From NCBI GenBank assembly GCA_942493365.1, contig OW818697.1, positions 682,001 through 746,000 on the forward strand: a DNA stretch of 64,000 nucleotides. Direction: 5' to 3'. Origin of the DNA: UBA8949 sp942493365. Its GTDB lineage: Bacteria > Bacillota > Clostridia > Saccharofermentanales > UBA5734. Numbering within the stretch: the first letter of the stretch is position 1; every line of letters begins with the position of its first letter. The notes under the pieces were generated by a model. It saw nothing but the letters and a program-made list of their open reading frames with translations, made no database searches and was not told the DNA's origin. This document shows positions 47,332-56,218 of the stretch, piece by piece. Made by a program: the position numbers and the translations under genes.

Positions 47332-48342
47332 ATGGCTCTAACTTCAATCGTCGGACAACATGATGCCAAAGCGCGCCTCGGAACCGCCTTGTTGGGCGAA
47401 CCGGGGCATGCTTATGTTTTTGCCGGACCCGATGGGATCGGCAAGACGCTGCTGGCGCGAGAATTCGCCAAGGCGCTGTTGTGCGAACAGCCGACAGTCG
47501 AGGGCTCCTGCGACACGTGTGTGTCGTGCCGGCATTTTGGCAACCAGGTGCATCCTGATTTCCGTTCGTTGCAGCTGGAGCCCAAGGAAAAGAACATCAA
47601 GGTCGAGCGGGTTCGGCAGGTGATCTGCGGTGATCTCAACATGCGCCCGCAACTGGGCCGGCGCAAGGTTTATCTGATCGCCGCCGACTGTCTCAACGAG
47701 CAAGGCCAGAATGCCCTGCTCAAGTCGCTGGAAGAACCCCCGGCTTTCTGTGTGTTTCTGCTGACCGTTATCAGCCCGGAGCGGCTGCTGCCGACCATTG
47801 TTTCCCGCGTCAATCTGATCGCGCTGCGGCGGTTCACACCGGCCGAAATCGGCCAAATCCTGACCGCCGCTGGCACAAACCCTTCGGAACAGGCCTTCTA
47901 TGCCCGTTTCTCAGGCGGCTTGGCCGGTGTTGCCATCGATCTGGCCAAGAGCGGGTGGTTTGCCGAACTGCGTCAGGACACCCTTGGCCTCTTTCGCGAT
48001 TTGGGTCACCAGAGCCGCACCGGCCTGCTGACCGGCGGCTACCAGTTCTTCGACAGCAACCGAGCGCACACACCAGCCATCCTCGATATCCTGGGCAGTC
48101 TGATCCGCGACCAACTCGTCTATTTGTGCAGCCGCGACACGGAACGGTTGACCAACCGCGATCAACTGCCGCTTTTGACCGGCCTATCCGCAAAACTTGG
48201 CACGGTTGACGCGCAAAATCGCCTGACGCGTGCCTACGCTGCCCTGTTGGCCGCCCGCCGCGGTCTGAGCCTAAACGCCAGTTATGAAGGTCTGATCTGT
48301 AATCTATTGCTGAACTTGCGAAAGGAGTTCTATTATGCCTAA
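47332..48342 (+). CDS. holB: DNA polymerase III delta' subunit
   Basis: 336 aa clamp-loader ATPase. Walker A AGPDGIGKTLL near residue 32, a zinc-finger-type cluster CDTCVSCRHFG, and the DnaX-like LKSLEEPPAFCVFLL. Part of the complex that loads the sliding clamp. Overlaps ricT by 8 nt. Confidence 0.95.
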   Translation: MALTSIVGQHDAKARLGTALLGEPGHAYVFAGPDGIGKTLLAREFAKALLCEQPTVEGSCDTCVSCRHFGNQVHPDFRSLQLEPKEKNIKVERVRQVICGDLNMRPQLGRRKVYLIAADCLNEQGQNALLKSLEEPPAFCVFLLTVISPERLLPTIVSRVNLIALRRFTPAEIGQILTAAGTNPSEQAFYARFSGGLAGVAIDLAKSGWFAELRQDTLGLFRDLGHQSRTGLLTGGYQFFDSNRAHTPAILDILGSLIRDQLVYLCSRDTERLTNRDQLPLLTGLSAKLGTVDAQNRLTRAYAALLAARRGLSLNASYEGLICNLLLNLRKEFYYA

Positions 48343-49312
48343 AGTTGTTGGTATCCGCTTCCACGGAAACGGAAAAGCCTATCATTTCAACCCCGGTGAG
48401 CACTTGCTGCACCAGGGGGATGCTGTCATCGTCGAAACCGTTCAGGGCGTTGAACTGGGTTTTGTCTCGGACGAAGTCGTCGAACTGCCCGTCGAAAAAC
48501 TGGTCGCGCCACTCAAGGAAATCATGCGGGTGGCGACGGCGGAAGACATGGCCCAGTATGAAGCCAATCGGGTCAAGGAAGCCGAGGCTTTCAAGGCCTG
48601 TCAAAGCAAGATCGAGGCCCGTGGTCTGGAAATGCATCTGGTCGATGTCGAATACACCTTCGACGGACACAAGATCATTTTCTACTTCACGGCCGACGGC
48701 CGCGTGGACTTCCGCGAGCTGGTCAAGGACCTGGCCTCGGTTTTCCGCATCCGCATTGAACTCCGCCAGATCGGTGTCCGCGATGAAGCTCGCATGATTG
48801 GCGGCCTGGGCATATGCGGCCGCGAACTTTGCTGCTGCTCATTTCTCACCGATTTTGTTCCGGTTTCGATCAAGATGGCCAAGGAACAAAGTCTTTCGAT
48901 GAACCCCGCCAAAATATCTGGCTGCTGCGGCCGCCTGATGTGTTGCCTCAAGTATGAACAGGATGCCTACGAGGATGCTCATTCGCGGATGCCGCGCCCT
49001 GGACACGTCGTCACCACACCTGAAGGGCAGGGCTTGGTGGAAAGCATCAACCTGCTCAAGGAAACCGTAACGGTCCGGCTGGACCGCGGCGGCGAAGCTG
49101 ATCAGGTCACTTTCCCCAACGAGGTCGTCGAGATCATCGGCGGCAAACCGGGCAAGCGTTGCCCACCCGGCGGCTGCAACAACCAACAGCGTCCCAACAG
49201 TGGCGCACCGCAAAACGAACAGGCGGCAGCTGGCGGCAAGGGCGGTCATCGCGGTGGTCGCAGCGGTCAGCGGGCGGCTGAGAAGCCGGCAGAAAAACCG
49301 CCCGAAGCATAA
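48335..49312 (+). CDS. ricT: RicT/YaaT, PSP1-domain iron-sulfur protein
   Basis: 325 aa. The PSP1 domain has the cysteine sets GICGRELCCCSF and SGCCGRLMCCLKYE, which in the RicAFT (Y-) complex bind [4Fe-4S] clusters. The complex modulates RNase Y activity and phosphorelay signalling in Bacillus. The C-terminal ~60 residues are Gly/Gln/Arg-rich and likely disordered. ATG 48335 overlaps holB. Confidence 0.94.
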   Translation: MPKVVGIRFHGNGKAYHFNPGEHLLHQGDAVIVETVQGVELGFVSDEVVELPVEKLVAPLKEIMRVATAEDMAQYEANRVKEAEAFKACQSKIEARGLEMHLVDVEYTFDGHKIIFYFTADGRVDFRELVKDLASVFRIRIELRQIGVRDEARMIGGLGICGRELCCCSFLTDFVPVSIKMAKEQSLSMNPAKISGCCGRLMCCLKYEQDAYEDAHSRMPRPGHVVTTPEGQGLVESINLLKETVTVRLDRGGEADQVTFPNEVVEIIGGKPGKRCPPGGCNNQQRPNSGAPQNEQAAAGGKGGHRGGRSGQRAAEKPAEKPPEA

Positions 49313-49326
49313 ATTGTCAATCTGGC

Positions 49327-49355
49327 TTGATCATATGCCAGGCAGGTGATAAAAT
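49327..49355 (+). promoter_or_regulatory. Ferredoxin promoter
   Basis: TTGATC (49327-49332), 17 nt, TAAAAT (49350-49355). Confidence 0.55.
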
Positions 49356-49380
49356 TGTCAAAGAACTGGAGGTGTTCATT

Positions 49381-49551
49381 ATGGCTTATGTAATTTCTGA
49401 CGCATGCATTTCCTGTGGAGCTTGTGAAGGCGAGTGCCCTTCCGGCGCTATTTCGCAAGGCGATACACAGTATGTCATCAACCCCGAGACCTGTCTCGAC
49501 TGCGGCGCCTGTGAGTCGGTCTGCCCGACTTCGGCGATTTCTGCAGGCTGA
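49381..49551 (+). CDS. 2[4Fe-4S] ferredoxin
   Basis: 56 aa clostridial-type ferredoxin. Two CxxCxxCxxxCP motifs: CISCGACEGECP and CLDCGACESVCP. Low-potential electron carrier of anaerobes. GGAGGTG precedes ATG 49381. It has its own promoter and terminator and so forms a single-gene unit inside the ricT-trmN6 block. Confidence 0.97.
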   Translation: MAYVISDACISCGACEGECPSGAISQGDTQYVINPETCLDCGACESVCPTSAISAG

Positions 49552-49576
49552 CCAAAAATCAAGCGCAGGCAAAGCA

Positions 49577-49604
49577 GGGAAGGCCAATCGGCTTTCCCTT
49601 TTTG
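49577..49604 (+). terminator. Terminator after ferredoxin
   Basis: GGGAAGGCC/GGCTTTCCC stem (one G-T pair) with AATC loop, then TTTTT. Confidence 0.92.
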
Positions 49605-49631
49605 TTTTATAACGTTTTTTGAGAGGTCGAC

Positions 49632-50531
49632 ATGATTGACGAACAAATCAAGCATGGCCCTCGGGATCTGATCCCCTTTTATCAGGACGACACGCTGGAA
49701 GACCTCCAGCGCGGCGGTTTTCGCCTGCTGCAAAAAAGGCAGGGCTTCCGCTTTGGTCTGGACTCGGTCCTGCTGGCCGCCTACGCGGCGTCATTTTATT
49801 CGGCCCCAGGCAAGCGAAAGATCAGCGTCGCCGATCTGGGTGCCGGCTGCGGCGCGGTCAGCCTGTTGCTGGCTGCCCGGCTGCCGGGCGCGTTAATCAC
49901 CGGGGTCGAGCTGGACCCAATCAGTTGCGCGACCTTGCAGCGCAACATCGACCTCAATGGGCTGCCTGAGCGCATGACCGCCATCGCCGGCGACATCAGC
50001 CAATTGGCTGACGGCAGATGGCGCGACTCGCGGCTCGCTGCCGGCACCTTTGATCTGGTGGTCAGCAACCCGCCCTATCAGCGTCTAAAAGCGTCGCTTG
50101 ACGGCCCAAATGACTGCCGCCGCCAGGCGCGCGCAGAGACGACCCTGGACCTTGGCGATCTGCTCCGTGCAGCCAAGCGGCTCCTGCGGCCTGGCGGGCG
50201 ACTGGTCATGGTACATCAGGTCCGCCGTCTGCCAGAGATTTTCGGGTTGATGCGCGATTGCGGCCTGGAACCCAAAACGATGAGAATGATCCAGTCGCTG
50301 CCCGATCGGGCACCAATAACCGTGCTGATTTCGGCGGTTCGACAGGGACGGACGGGCGGATTTGCGGCGGGGCCACCGCTGCTGGTCTGCACCCGCCCGG
50401 GGGTCTGGAGCGACGAAACGGCGGCGCTTTATGGCTTGGAACCGCCACTGACATCCTATGAGCTGCAACAAGGGCTGCAGACGATTGATGAAGATCAAGA
50501 ACAGGCCAAAGGAGCGATGCGCGATGAATAA
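49632..50531 (+). CDS. TrmN6-like (YabB) adenine-N6 methyltransferase
   Basis: 299 aa Rossmann-fold methyltransferase. SAM-binding VADLGAGCGAVSLLLA near residue 67 and catalytic NPPY near 148. Family members methylate A37 of tRNA1(Val). The place between ricT and rsmI matches Bacillus yabB. GAGAGG precedes the ATG. Overlaps rsmI by 8 nt. Confidence 0.88.
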   Translation: MIDEQIKHGPRDLIPFYQDDTLEDLQRGGFRLLQKRQGFRFGLDSVLLAAYAASFYSAPGKRKISVADLGAGCGAVSLLLAARLPGALITGVELDPISCATLQRNIDLNGLPERMTAIAGDISQLADGRWRDSRLAAGTFDLVVSNPPYQRLKASLDGPNDCRRQARAETTLDLGDLLRAAKRLLRPGGRLVMVHQVRRLPEIFGLMRDCGLEPKTMRMIQSLPDRAPITVLISAVRQGRTGGFAAGPPLLVCTRPGVWSDETAALYGLEPPLTSYELQQGLQTIDEDQEQAKGAMRDE

Positions 50532-51408
50532 CGTAAAGACGAGCGAAGTCCTGCCCGGCACCCTGTACGTGGTCGGCACACCGATTGGCAACCTCGGCGA
50601 TCTCGCGCCGCGCGCCGCCGCCATCCTGGCCGACGTTGATCTGGTTGCGGCTGAGGATACCCGCCACACGCTGCGGCTGCTGAATCACCTGGGGTTGCGC
50701 AAACACCTCGAAAGTTACCACGAACACAACCGTCAGACCAAGACACCCGTGCTGGCCGAGCTTTTGCAGCAGGGCCGCAGCATTGCGCTGGTATCCGATG
50801 CCGGCATGCCCTGCATTTCCGACCCCGGCTACGAATTGGTCAGCAAATGCGCCGACCTGGGTCTGCCGGTTGTCGCCGTACCTGGACCCTGCGCGGCCAT
50901 CGTCGCTCTGGCCGGTTCCGGTCTGCTCAGCGATCGCTTTGTCTTCGAAGGCTTTTTGCCCCAACCGGCCAAACCGCGCCGTTCGCGACTGGCCGAACTG
51001 GCTGCTGAGCCGCGCACCAGCGTGCTCTACGAGGCGCCGCACAAGTTGCGGCGCACGCTTGACGACCTCGCGGCAGCCGGTCTGGGCGACCGTCGCCTTG
51101 TGCTGGCGCGGGAGCTGACCAAAAAGCACGAAGAGTACCTGCGCCAGACCGTGGCCGAAGCGGCCGCGTATTATGCCGGACAGGACCCGCGCGGTGAATA
51201 CGTGCTGATTCTGGAAGGACTGGCCGCCCGCAACGTGCGGTTGAATCAGCTCGACCCGGCCGTCGAAACAGCAGTCGAAGACCTGCTGCGCGCCTGCCGG
51301 CAGCGGGGCCTCTCGGTCAAAGATGCCGTCCGCGAATGTGCCGCGATCACCGGCGGCAAGAAAAATGAAATCTATCAGCAAGCCCTGGCGATCTGGCAGG
51401 AGATGTGA
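50524..51408 (+). CDS. rsmI: 16S rRNA (cytidine-1402-2'-O)-methyltransferase
   Basis: 294 aa. Begins GTLYVVGTPIGNLGDLAPRA, with EDTRHTLRLL and SDAGMPCISDPGYELV, all family marks. Methylates the ribose of C1402 in the decoding centre. ATG 50524 has AAAGGAG upstream. An earlier frame from 50458 overlaps the preceding gene. Confidence 0.96.
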   Translation: MNNVKTSEVLPGTLYVVGTPIGNLGDLAPRAAAILADVDLVAAEDTRHTLRLLNHLGLRKHLESYHEHNRQTKTPVLAELLQQGRSIALVSDAGMPCISDPGYELVSKCADLGLPVVAVPGPCAAIVALAGSGLLSDRFVFEGFLPQPAKPRRSRLAELAAEPRTSVLYEAPHKLRRTLDDLAAAGLGDRRLVLARELTKKHEEYLRQTVAEAAAYYAGQDPRGEYVLILEGLAARNVRLNQLDPAVETAVEDLLRACRQRGLSVKDAVRECAAITGGKKNEIYQQALAIWQEM

Positions 51409-51433
51409 CAGCGCCGCCAGTTCTTGCTATAAT
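51405..51433 (+). promoter_or_regulatory. metG promoter
   Basis: GTGACA (51405-51410), 17 nt, TATAAT (51428-51433), overlapping the end of rsmI. Confidence 0.55.
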
Positions 51434-51479
51434 GACCGCAGCGGCACAAGCCGTTGTTTTTACAGGAGGAACCTGCGCC

Positions 51480-53468
51480 ATGAAACCGACTTTTTACATC
51501 ACGACACCGATCTACTACCCCAGCGACAAGCTGCACATCGGCCATTCCTACACCACGGTGGCCGCCGATGCCATGTCGCGTTTCAAACGGATGCAGGGCT
51601 TCGATGTCATGTTCCTCACCGGCACCGACGAACACGGCCAGAAAATCCAGCGCAAGGCTGAGGCCAAGGGCGTCACGCCGCAACAGTTTGTTGACGACGT
51701 GGTGGTTGGCATCAAGGAACTGTGGCAACTGCTCAATATTTCCTACGACCGCTTCATTCGCACCACCGATGAGCATCACGAGCAGGCCATCCAGTACATC
51801 TTTCAGAAGCTCTACGACAAGGGTGACATTTACAAAAGCGAATACGAGGGCTGGTATTGCACGCCCTGCGAGTCATTCTGGACCGAGACCCAACTCAAGG
51901 ACCACCTGTGCCCCGACTGTGGCGGCGCGGTCGAACTGACCCGTGAAGAAAGTTACTTTTTCCGCCTGTCCAATTACACCCAGGCGATCATAGATCTCTA
52001 CGAGAGCAACCCAGAATTCATCCAGCCGCCCAGCCGCGCCAATGAAATGCTCAACAATTTCCTGCGCCCTGGGCTGGAGGACCTCTGTGTCTCGCGCACG
52101 ACCTTTGACTGGGGCGTCAAGGTGCCCTTCGACGCCAAACATGTCGTTTACGTCTGGATCGACGCGCTGTCCAACTACATCACGGCACTGGGCTACCCCG
52201 ACGTGACCGGCGATTTCGCCCGCTACTGGCCGGCTGACGTGCATCTGGTTGGCAAGGAGATCGTCCGCTTTCATACCATCATCTGGCCGGCCATGCTGAT
52301 GGCGCTGGATCTGCCGCTGCCCAAACAGGTTTTCGGCCACGGTTGGCTGCTCTTCAAGGACGGCAAGATGTCCAAATCCAAGGGCAATGTCATCGACCCG
52401 GTCGTGCTGTGCGACAAATACGGTGTCGACGCCATTCGCTACTTTCTGCTGCGCGAGGTGCCCTTCGGCTCGGACGGCATTTTCTCCAATGAGGCGCTGA
52501 TCAGCCGCATTAATTCCGATTTGGCCAACGACCTCGGCAACCTGGTCAGTCGCACGGCGGCCATGATCGACAAATATTTCCCTGGCGGGCTGCCGGCCGT
52601 GCGCGCCGCCGGTGAATACGACGACGCGCTGATTGCCGAGGTGAGCGCCCTGCCGGCGCTGGTCGCGGCGGCGATGGACAAACTGCAGTTCAGCACGGCG
52701 CTGACCGAGATTATGAAGGTCGTCGGCCGCAGCAACAAATATATCGACGACACCGCCCCCTGGGTGCTGGCCCGCTCGCCCGAGCAGGCGCCGCGGCTGG
52801 CGGCGGTAATGTTCAATCTGGCCGAGGTCATCCGCATCGTGGCCATCCTGCTCGAACCTTTCATGCCGGCGACCACGCCCAAGATTCAGGCGGCGCTGGG
52901 CATTGCCGGCGAGGCGCAGACCAGCTGGGCTTCGGCGTCGCAGTTTGGGCTTTACAGCGCGCCGCAGGGCGTCAGCAAAGGCGAGCCGATTTTCCCGCGC
53001 ATCGATGTGGTCAAGGAACTGGCAGCGCTGGACGCTTTATTAGCGAACAACGAGAAATCAACGAACAACGAGAAATCAACGAACAACGAGAAATCAACGA
53101 TCAACGAACAACGAACAACGAACAGTGAGATGCCTGAAGGGGTGGCGTTGATCGAGTTTACCGATTTTCTGAAAGTTCAAATGCAGATCGGGCAGGTCAT
53201 TTCCTGCGAGCGGGTCAAGGATTCCGAGAAACTGCTTTGCTCCCAGATCGATCTCGGCAGCGAGGTGCGTCAGATTGTGTCAGGCATTGCAGGGTCCTAC
53301 CAGCCCGAAGACATGCCCGGCCGCCAGGTCGTTGTGGTGACCAACCTGCACCCACGCAAGATCCGCGGTGCCGACTCCAACGGCATGCTACTGTGCGCTT
53401 TGACGCCCGACGGCTACCGCCTGCTGACCGTCGACCGCCCGGTGCCAGCCGGATCCGAAGTAGGCTGA
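51480..53468 (+). CDS. metG: Methionyl-tRNA synthetase with C-terminal tRNA-binding domain
   Basis: 662 aa. The class I core has HIGH-type HIGHSY, KMSKSKG near residue 298 and a zinc knuckle CTPCESF...CPDC. The C-terminal EMAP/tRNA-binding domain (TDFLKVQMQIGQVISCERV) is linked by a low-complexity stretch of Asn, Glu, Lys, Ser and Thr encoded by tandem repeats (53045-53126). ATG 51480 follows AGGAGGAA. Followed by tatD as in Bacillus. Confidence 0.97.
   Translation: MKPTFYITTPIYYPSDKLHIGHSYTTVAADAMSRFKRMQGFDVMFLTGTDEHGQKIQRKAEAKGVTPQQFVDDVVVGIKELWQLLNISYDRFIRTTDEHHEQAIQYIFQKLYDKGDIYKSEYEGWYCTPCESFWTETQLKDHLCPDCGGAVELTREESYFFRLSNYTQAIIDLYESNPEFIQPPSRANEMLNNFLRPGLEDLCVSRTTFDWGVKVPFDAKHVVYVWIDALSNYITALGYPDVTGDFARYWPADVHLVGKEIVRFHTIIWPAMLMALDLPLPKQVFGHGWLLFKDGKMSKSKGNVIDPVVLCDKYGVDAIRYFLLREVPFGSDGIFSNEALISRINSDLANDLGNLVSRTAAMIDKYFPGGLPAVRAAGEYDDALIAEVSALPALVAAAMDKLQFSTALTEIMKVVGRSNKYIDDTAPWVLARSPEQAPRLAAVMFNLAEVIRIVAILLEPFMPATTPKIQAALGIAGEAQTSWASASQFGLYSAPQGVSKGEPIFPRIDVVKELAALDALLANNEKSTNNEKSTNNEKSTINEQRTTNSEMPEGVALIEFTDFLKVQMQIGQVISCERVKDSEKLLCSQIDLGSEVRQIVSGIAGSYQPEDMPGRQVVVVTNLHPRKIRGADSNGMLLCALTPDGYRLLTVDRPVPAGSEVG
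53045..53098 (+). repeat. 18-bp tandem repeat in the metG linker
   Basis: Three exact copies of GAACAACGAGAAATCAAC, followed to about 53126 by shorter ACGAACA units. In frame, it encodes (NNEKST)n. A 13-nt stretch, ATCAACGAACAAC (53100-53112), recurs at 54289-54301. Confidence 0.95.
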
Positions 53469-53469
53469 C

Positions 53470-54260
53470 ATGCGTTTTTTTGATTCACACGCTCATTTGC
53501 AAGACGAGGATTACGACAACGACCGCGCCGAGATGCTTGCCCGCGCCGTGGCCGCTGGCGTGGACCGCGTGCTGCTGGCGACCGCCAGTCTGGACGATTC
53601 GGAAGCGGCGGTTCGGCTGGCCAGCCAGGACGAACGGCTGGTTTGTTCGGTCGGTTGCCACCCGCACGAAGCATCGAAATATGGGCCGGACGGCACCGAT
53701 CGCCTGCGCCGTCTGATTGACCAATACCGCGGCCGCCCCATCGTTGCCATCGGCGAGGCCGGTCTCGATTACCATTATGACTATTCGCCCCGCCCGGTGC
53801 AGCAGGACGTTTTCCGCCAGCAATGCTCGATCTGGCCTTTGAGTGCAAACTACCGCTGATCATTCACGAACGCGAAGCCGTCGCCGACTGCCTGCAAATT
53901 TTGCAGACCCAGGCCGCGGCCGGCCAGCTGTTGCCGTCACCGGGCGTCTTCCACTGCTTTTCCGGCAGCGTCGAAACCGCCGCCATTCTTTTGAAGCTGG
54001 GCTTTTACATTGGCGTTGACGGGCCGCTGACCTTCAAGAACAACCATAAAACGCCCGAGGTCATTCGCCACTGCCCGCACGACCGTCTGCTGCTCGAGAC
54101 CGACAGCCCCTACCTGACGCCCGTGCCGCTGCGCGGCCAGCGCAACGAACCGGCCAACCTGCCGCTGATCGCCGCCAAGGTGGCCGAGATCTGGCAACTA
54201 CCGCTCGAAGACGTGGCGCGATTGACGACGGAAAACTGTTGTCGCTTGTTCGGGCTCTAG
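53470..54260 (+). pseudogene. tatD: TatD-family deoxyribonuclease, one frameshift
   Basis: The first frame starts FFDSHAHLQDEDY with the metal-binding HxH, then VGCHPHEAS and AIGEAGLDYHYDYSP. It breaks near 53820. The other frame continues as LDLAFECKLPLIIHEREA, VFHCFSGS and LLETDSPYLTPV to TAG 54260. One missing base explains it (RQQ then (M/L)LDLAFE). Because the rest is fully conserved, a sequence error or a recent mutation is likely. Metal-dependent DNase/hydrolase by family. Confidence 0.88.
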
Positions 54261-54268
54261 TCAATGAA

Positions 54269-54289
54269 ACAGGTAACAGGTAACAGGTA
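54269..54289 (+). repeat. Three copies of ACAGGTA
   Basis: A small 7-bp tandem repeat just after tatD. The stretch 54290-54411 shows no gene. Confidence 0.85.
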
Positions 54290-54411
54290 TCAACGAACAA
54301 CTGCGGAAGTAATTCTTGTATCGGTTCAAATACTATATCACGGACGCTCTGTTTTGTGAGATGTGATCTTGTGATGTCTAAATGCAGTTTGACCAATTCT
54401 AAACAAGTTCG

Positions 54412-54443
54412 AAAAACCTGCGGCATTAGTGCCGCAGGTTTTT
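54412..54443 (+). terminator. Intrinsic terminator
   Basis: 14-bp stem AAAAACCTGCGGCA/TGCCGCAGGTTTTT with TTAG loop. The flanking A and T tracts make it work on both strands. Probably ends the tatD operon. Confidence 0.9.
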
Positions 54444-54553
54444 GACCGCAGATTGATCATTCCGCCATCTTTCATTTTTCACCATTCGTCTTTCATCGTC
54501 TTTCACCCTAGTATTATTAAGTAGCGTTATTCAAGTCAGAGTTACAGCAGACT

Positions 54554-54562
54554 TGTTATAAT
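54554..54562 (+). promoter_or_regulatory. Extended -10 in the IS110 left end
   Basis: TGTTATAAT (TG-n-TATAAT). No -35 at standard distance. It would start the bridge RNA near 54568. Confidence 0.6.
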
Positions 54563-54567
54563 TCAAG

Positions 54568-54735
54568 CAGGCGCTGTGGACCGGTTTTTCACCCTACCGC
54601 TCGACGGTTTTGCGAAGACTCCGGCCACAGCTTTTTGCGAGATTGGTAATTAGTTAGATACCGCCGGACGGTTGATTCCGCACTAGATTCCAGAAGCAGA
54701 AAGCCTGTGGGATAGCGCACTCTTTGTTCGAAGGA
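54568..54735 (+). ncRNA. Candidate IS110 bridge RNA
   Basis: Two hairpins follow the extended -10. Hairpin 1 has stem GCTGTGG-(A)-CCGG (54573-54584) with CCGGCCACAGC (54621-54631). Its loop holds TTTCACCCTA (54587-54596), which equals the left flank 54501-54510. It also holds GCGAAG (54612-54617), which pairs with CTTCGT of the right flank (56039-56044) with one G-T pair. This is the arrangement of left and right target guides. Hairpin 2 has stem TCC-(G)-CAC with GTGGGA (54677-54683 with 54707-54712) and a 23-nt loop that could be the donor-binding loop. Donor guides were not resolved. Confidence 0.65.
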
Positions 54736-54745
54736 TGGTGTCAAA

Positions 54746-55925
54746 ATGATTTACGTGGGAATCGATGTCGCCAAGGACAAGCACGACTGCTGCATCCTGG
54801 GCGAAAATGGCCTGGTCGTTCGCGAGACCTTCACCGTCAGCAATTCGCGAGATGGCTTCGACTCGTTGCTGAAGGCGATTCAGAAAACCGCTGATTCAGG
54901 GACTGACAACCAAATAAAAGCAGGACTCGAAGCAACAGGGCACTACAGCGTGAACCTTGTAGCTTTCCTCCGTAGCCGCGGAATCGAGCCTGTGGTCTTC
55001 AATCCGTTACAGGTTAACCAGTTCCGGAAATCGCAATCACTCAGAAAGACCAAGACCGACAAGGTGGATGCAAAGTGCATCGCAAAGCTGGTTATGACCG
55101 CCGATTCAAATCCTGTATTTGTATCATACCAAATTCAGGAGCTAAAAGCATTAACTCGAAATCGGCACCGACTTGTTTGCGATCAGAGCCGAGCTTCAAG
55201 CAAAAAATCGCGCGTCTCGTCGATCTGCTTTTCCTGAGTTGCGCTCATTTAGCCGTTCCATAAACATTCACTCCTTTCAGGCTATGCTACTCGAACTGCC
55301 ATGTGCCGCGGCAATTGCCACCTGCCGCGTCGACCGTCTGACCGCAATTCTGTCCAAGCGATCGCACGGCCGGTTCTCGCGCAACAAAGCACTTGAAATC
55401 AAGGCGCTTGCCAAAGACTCGATCGGGCTTAACAGTCCCTCGACTGCTCTCGAATTGAAAATGACCTTGCAGCATCTTGAATTCATTCAACAGCAGGTTA
55501 GCCAAATTGACCACACTATAGCCGAGGCTATCCAAGTCATTCAGACGCCGCTGACGACCATACCCGGCATTGGTGCAACCCTTGCTGCAATTATATTAGC
55601 GGAAGTCGGGGACATCTGGCTTTTCAGCTCTCCGGACAAATTGCAGGCCTTCGCCGGTCTTGAGCCGTCCACTTACCAGTCAGGAAATTTCAGAGGTGAC
55701 CGCTGCAGGATGGTCAAGCGCGGATCGCCCTACCTTCGTTGGGCACTAATTCAGGCCGCACGTCTTACCTCCATTTACTGTCCTACCTTTCGAGCCTATC
55801 TAGACGGCAAGCTCGCCCAAGGTAAACACTACAAAGTCGCACTGAGTCACACCGCTAAAAAACTGATTCGCGTCATTTACCATTTGCTGACCACTAACCA
55901 GACCTTCGTCAATTCGGCTTGCTGA
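54746..55925 (+). pseudogene. IS110-family transposase, two frameshifts
   Basis: The N-terminal RuvC-like DEDD domain has VGIDVAKDKHD, GLEATGHYS and KTDKVDAKCIAKL. The C-terminal Tnp20 domain has TIPGIGATLAAIILAEVGDI, LQAFAGLEPS and KRGSPYLRWAL with the catalytic-type Ser. Between them the frame moves twice: near 55195 (SRA to FKQKIARLVDLL) and at the four-T run near 55229 (one T short; then FPELRSFSRSIN). Each fits loss of one base. With both restored the protein is about 393 aa, normal for the family. Confidence 0.9.
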
Positions 55926-55940
55926 TCCAGAAATTAAAAT

Positions 55941-55973
55941 CAGGCCTGAACCGCAAAGTTCAGGCCTGTTTGG
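55941..55973 (+). terminator. Hairpin after the transposase gene
   Basis: 11-bp perfect stem CAGGCCTGAAC/GTTCAGGCCTG with 6-nt loop, followed by only TTTGG. Either a weak terminator or a right-end structure of the IS. Confidence 0.6.
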
Positions 55974-56064
55974 CTTGTCAAAATTAATATGATTGATTAT
56001 TTAATTTTGTGCTTGACTAAATATAGTTAGTCTTCACCCTTCGTTCTTTCGTTGAAACCGCCCA

Positions 56065-56093
56065 TTGACAACCCCCCGTCTTTCGATTATACT
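56065..56093 (+). promoter_or_regulatory. tRNA cluster promoter
   Basis: TTGACA (56065-56070), 17 nt, TATACT (56088-56093). It begins 25 bp beyond the proposed right end of the IS, so the insertion left it intact. Confidence 0.75.
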
Positions 56094-56128
56094 TTCACTT
56101 GCGCTCCCGACAGAGCGTGGTGCTACAC

Positions 56129-56204
56129 GGGAGCTTAGCTCAGCTGGGAGAGCATCTGCCTTACAAGCAGAGGGTCACAGGTTCGAGCCCTGTAGTTCCC
56201 ACCA
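56129..56204 (+). tRNA. tRNA-Val (TAC)
   Basis: Acceptor GGGAGCT/AGTTCCC, anticodon loop CTTACAA, T-arm GTTCGAGC, encoded CCA. Confidence 0.97.
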
Positions 56205-56218
56205 AGTCCCATTTATAC

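Larger units (their letters stand above)
54510..56040 (+). mobile_element. IS110-family insertion sequence (broken transposase)
   Basis: About 1.53 kb. A non-coding left end of about 235 bp is followed by a DEDD-type transposase gene and a short right end. The boundaries are proposed from a repeated TTCACCCT at the two flanks (54502-54509 and 56033-56040), with CT as the shared core dinucleotide, and from guide matches in the left-end RNA. No terminal inverted repeats or target duplication are seen, as is normal for this family. A hairpin (55941-55968) lies in the right end. The exact ends could shift by a few bases. Confidence 0.72.

Noticed and set aside
53045..53126. CRISPR-like or mobile repeat array
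   Set aside because: 18-bp units without spacers, in frame within metG.
54677..54712. Donor guides in the second IS110 hairpin (ACTAG against the CT-AGT left end)
   Set aside because: Only five bases and partly inside the stem; too short to claim.
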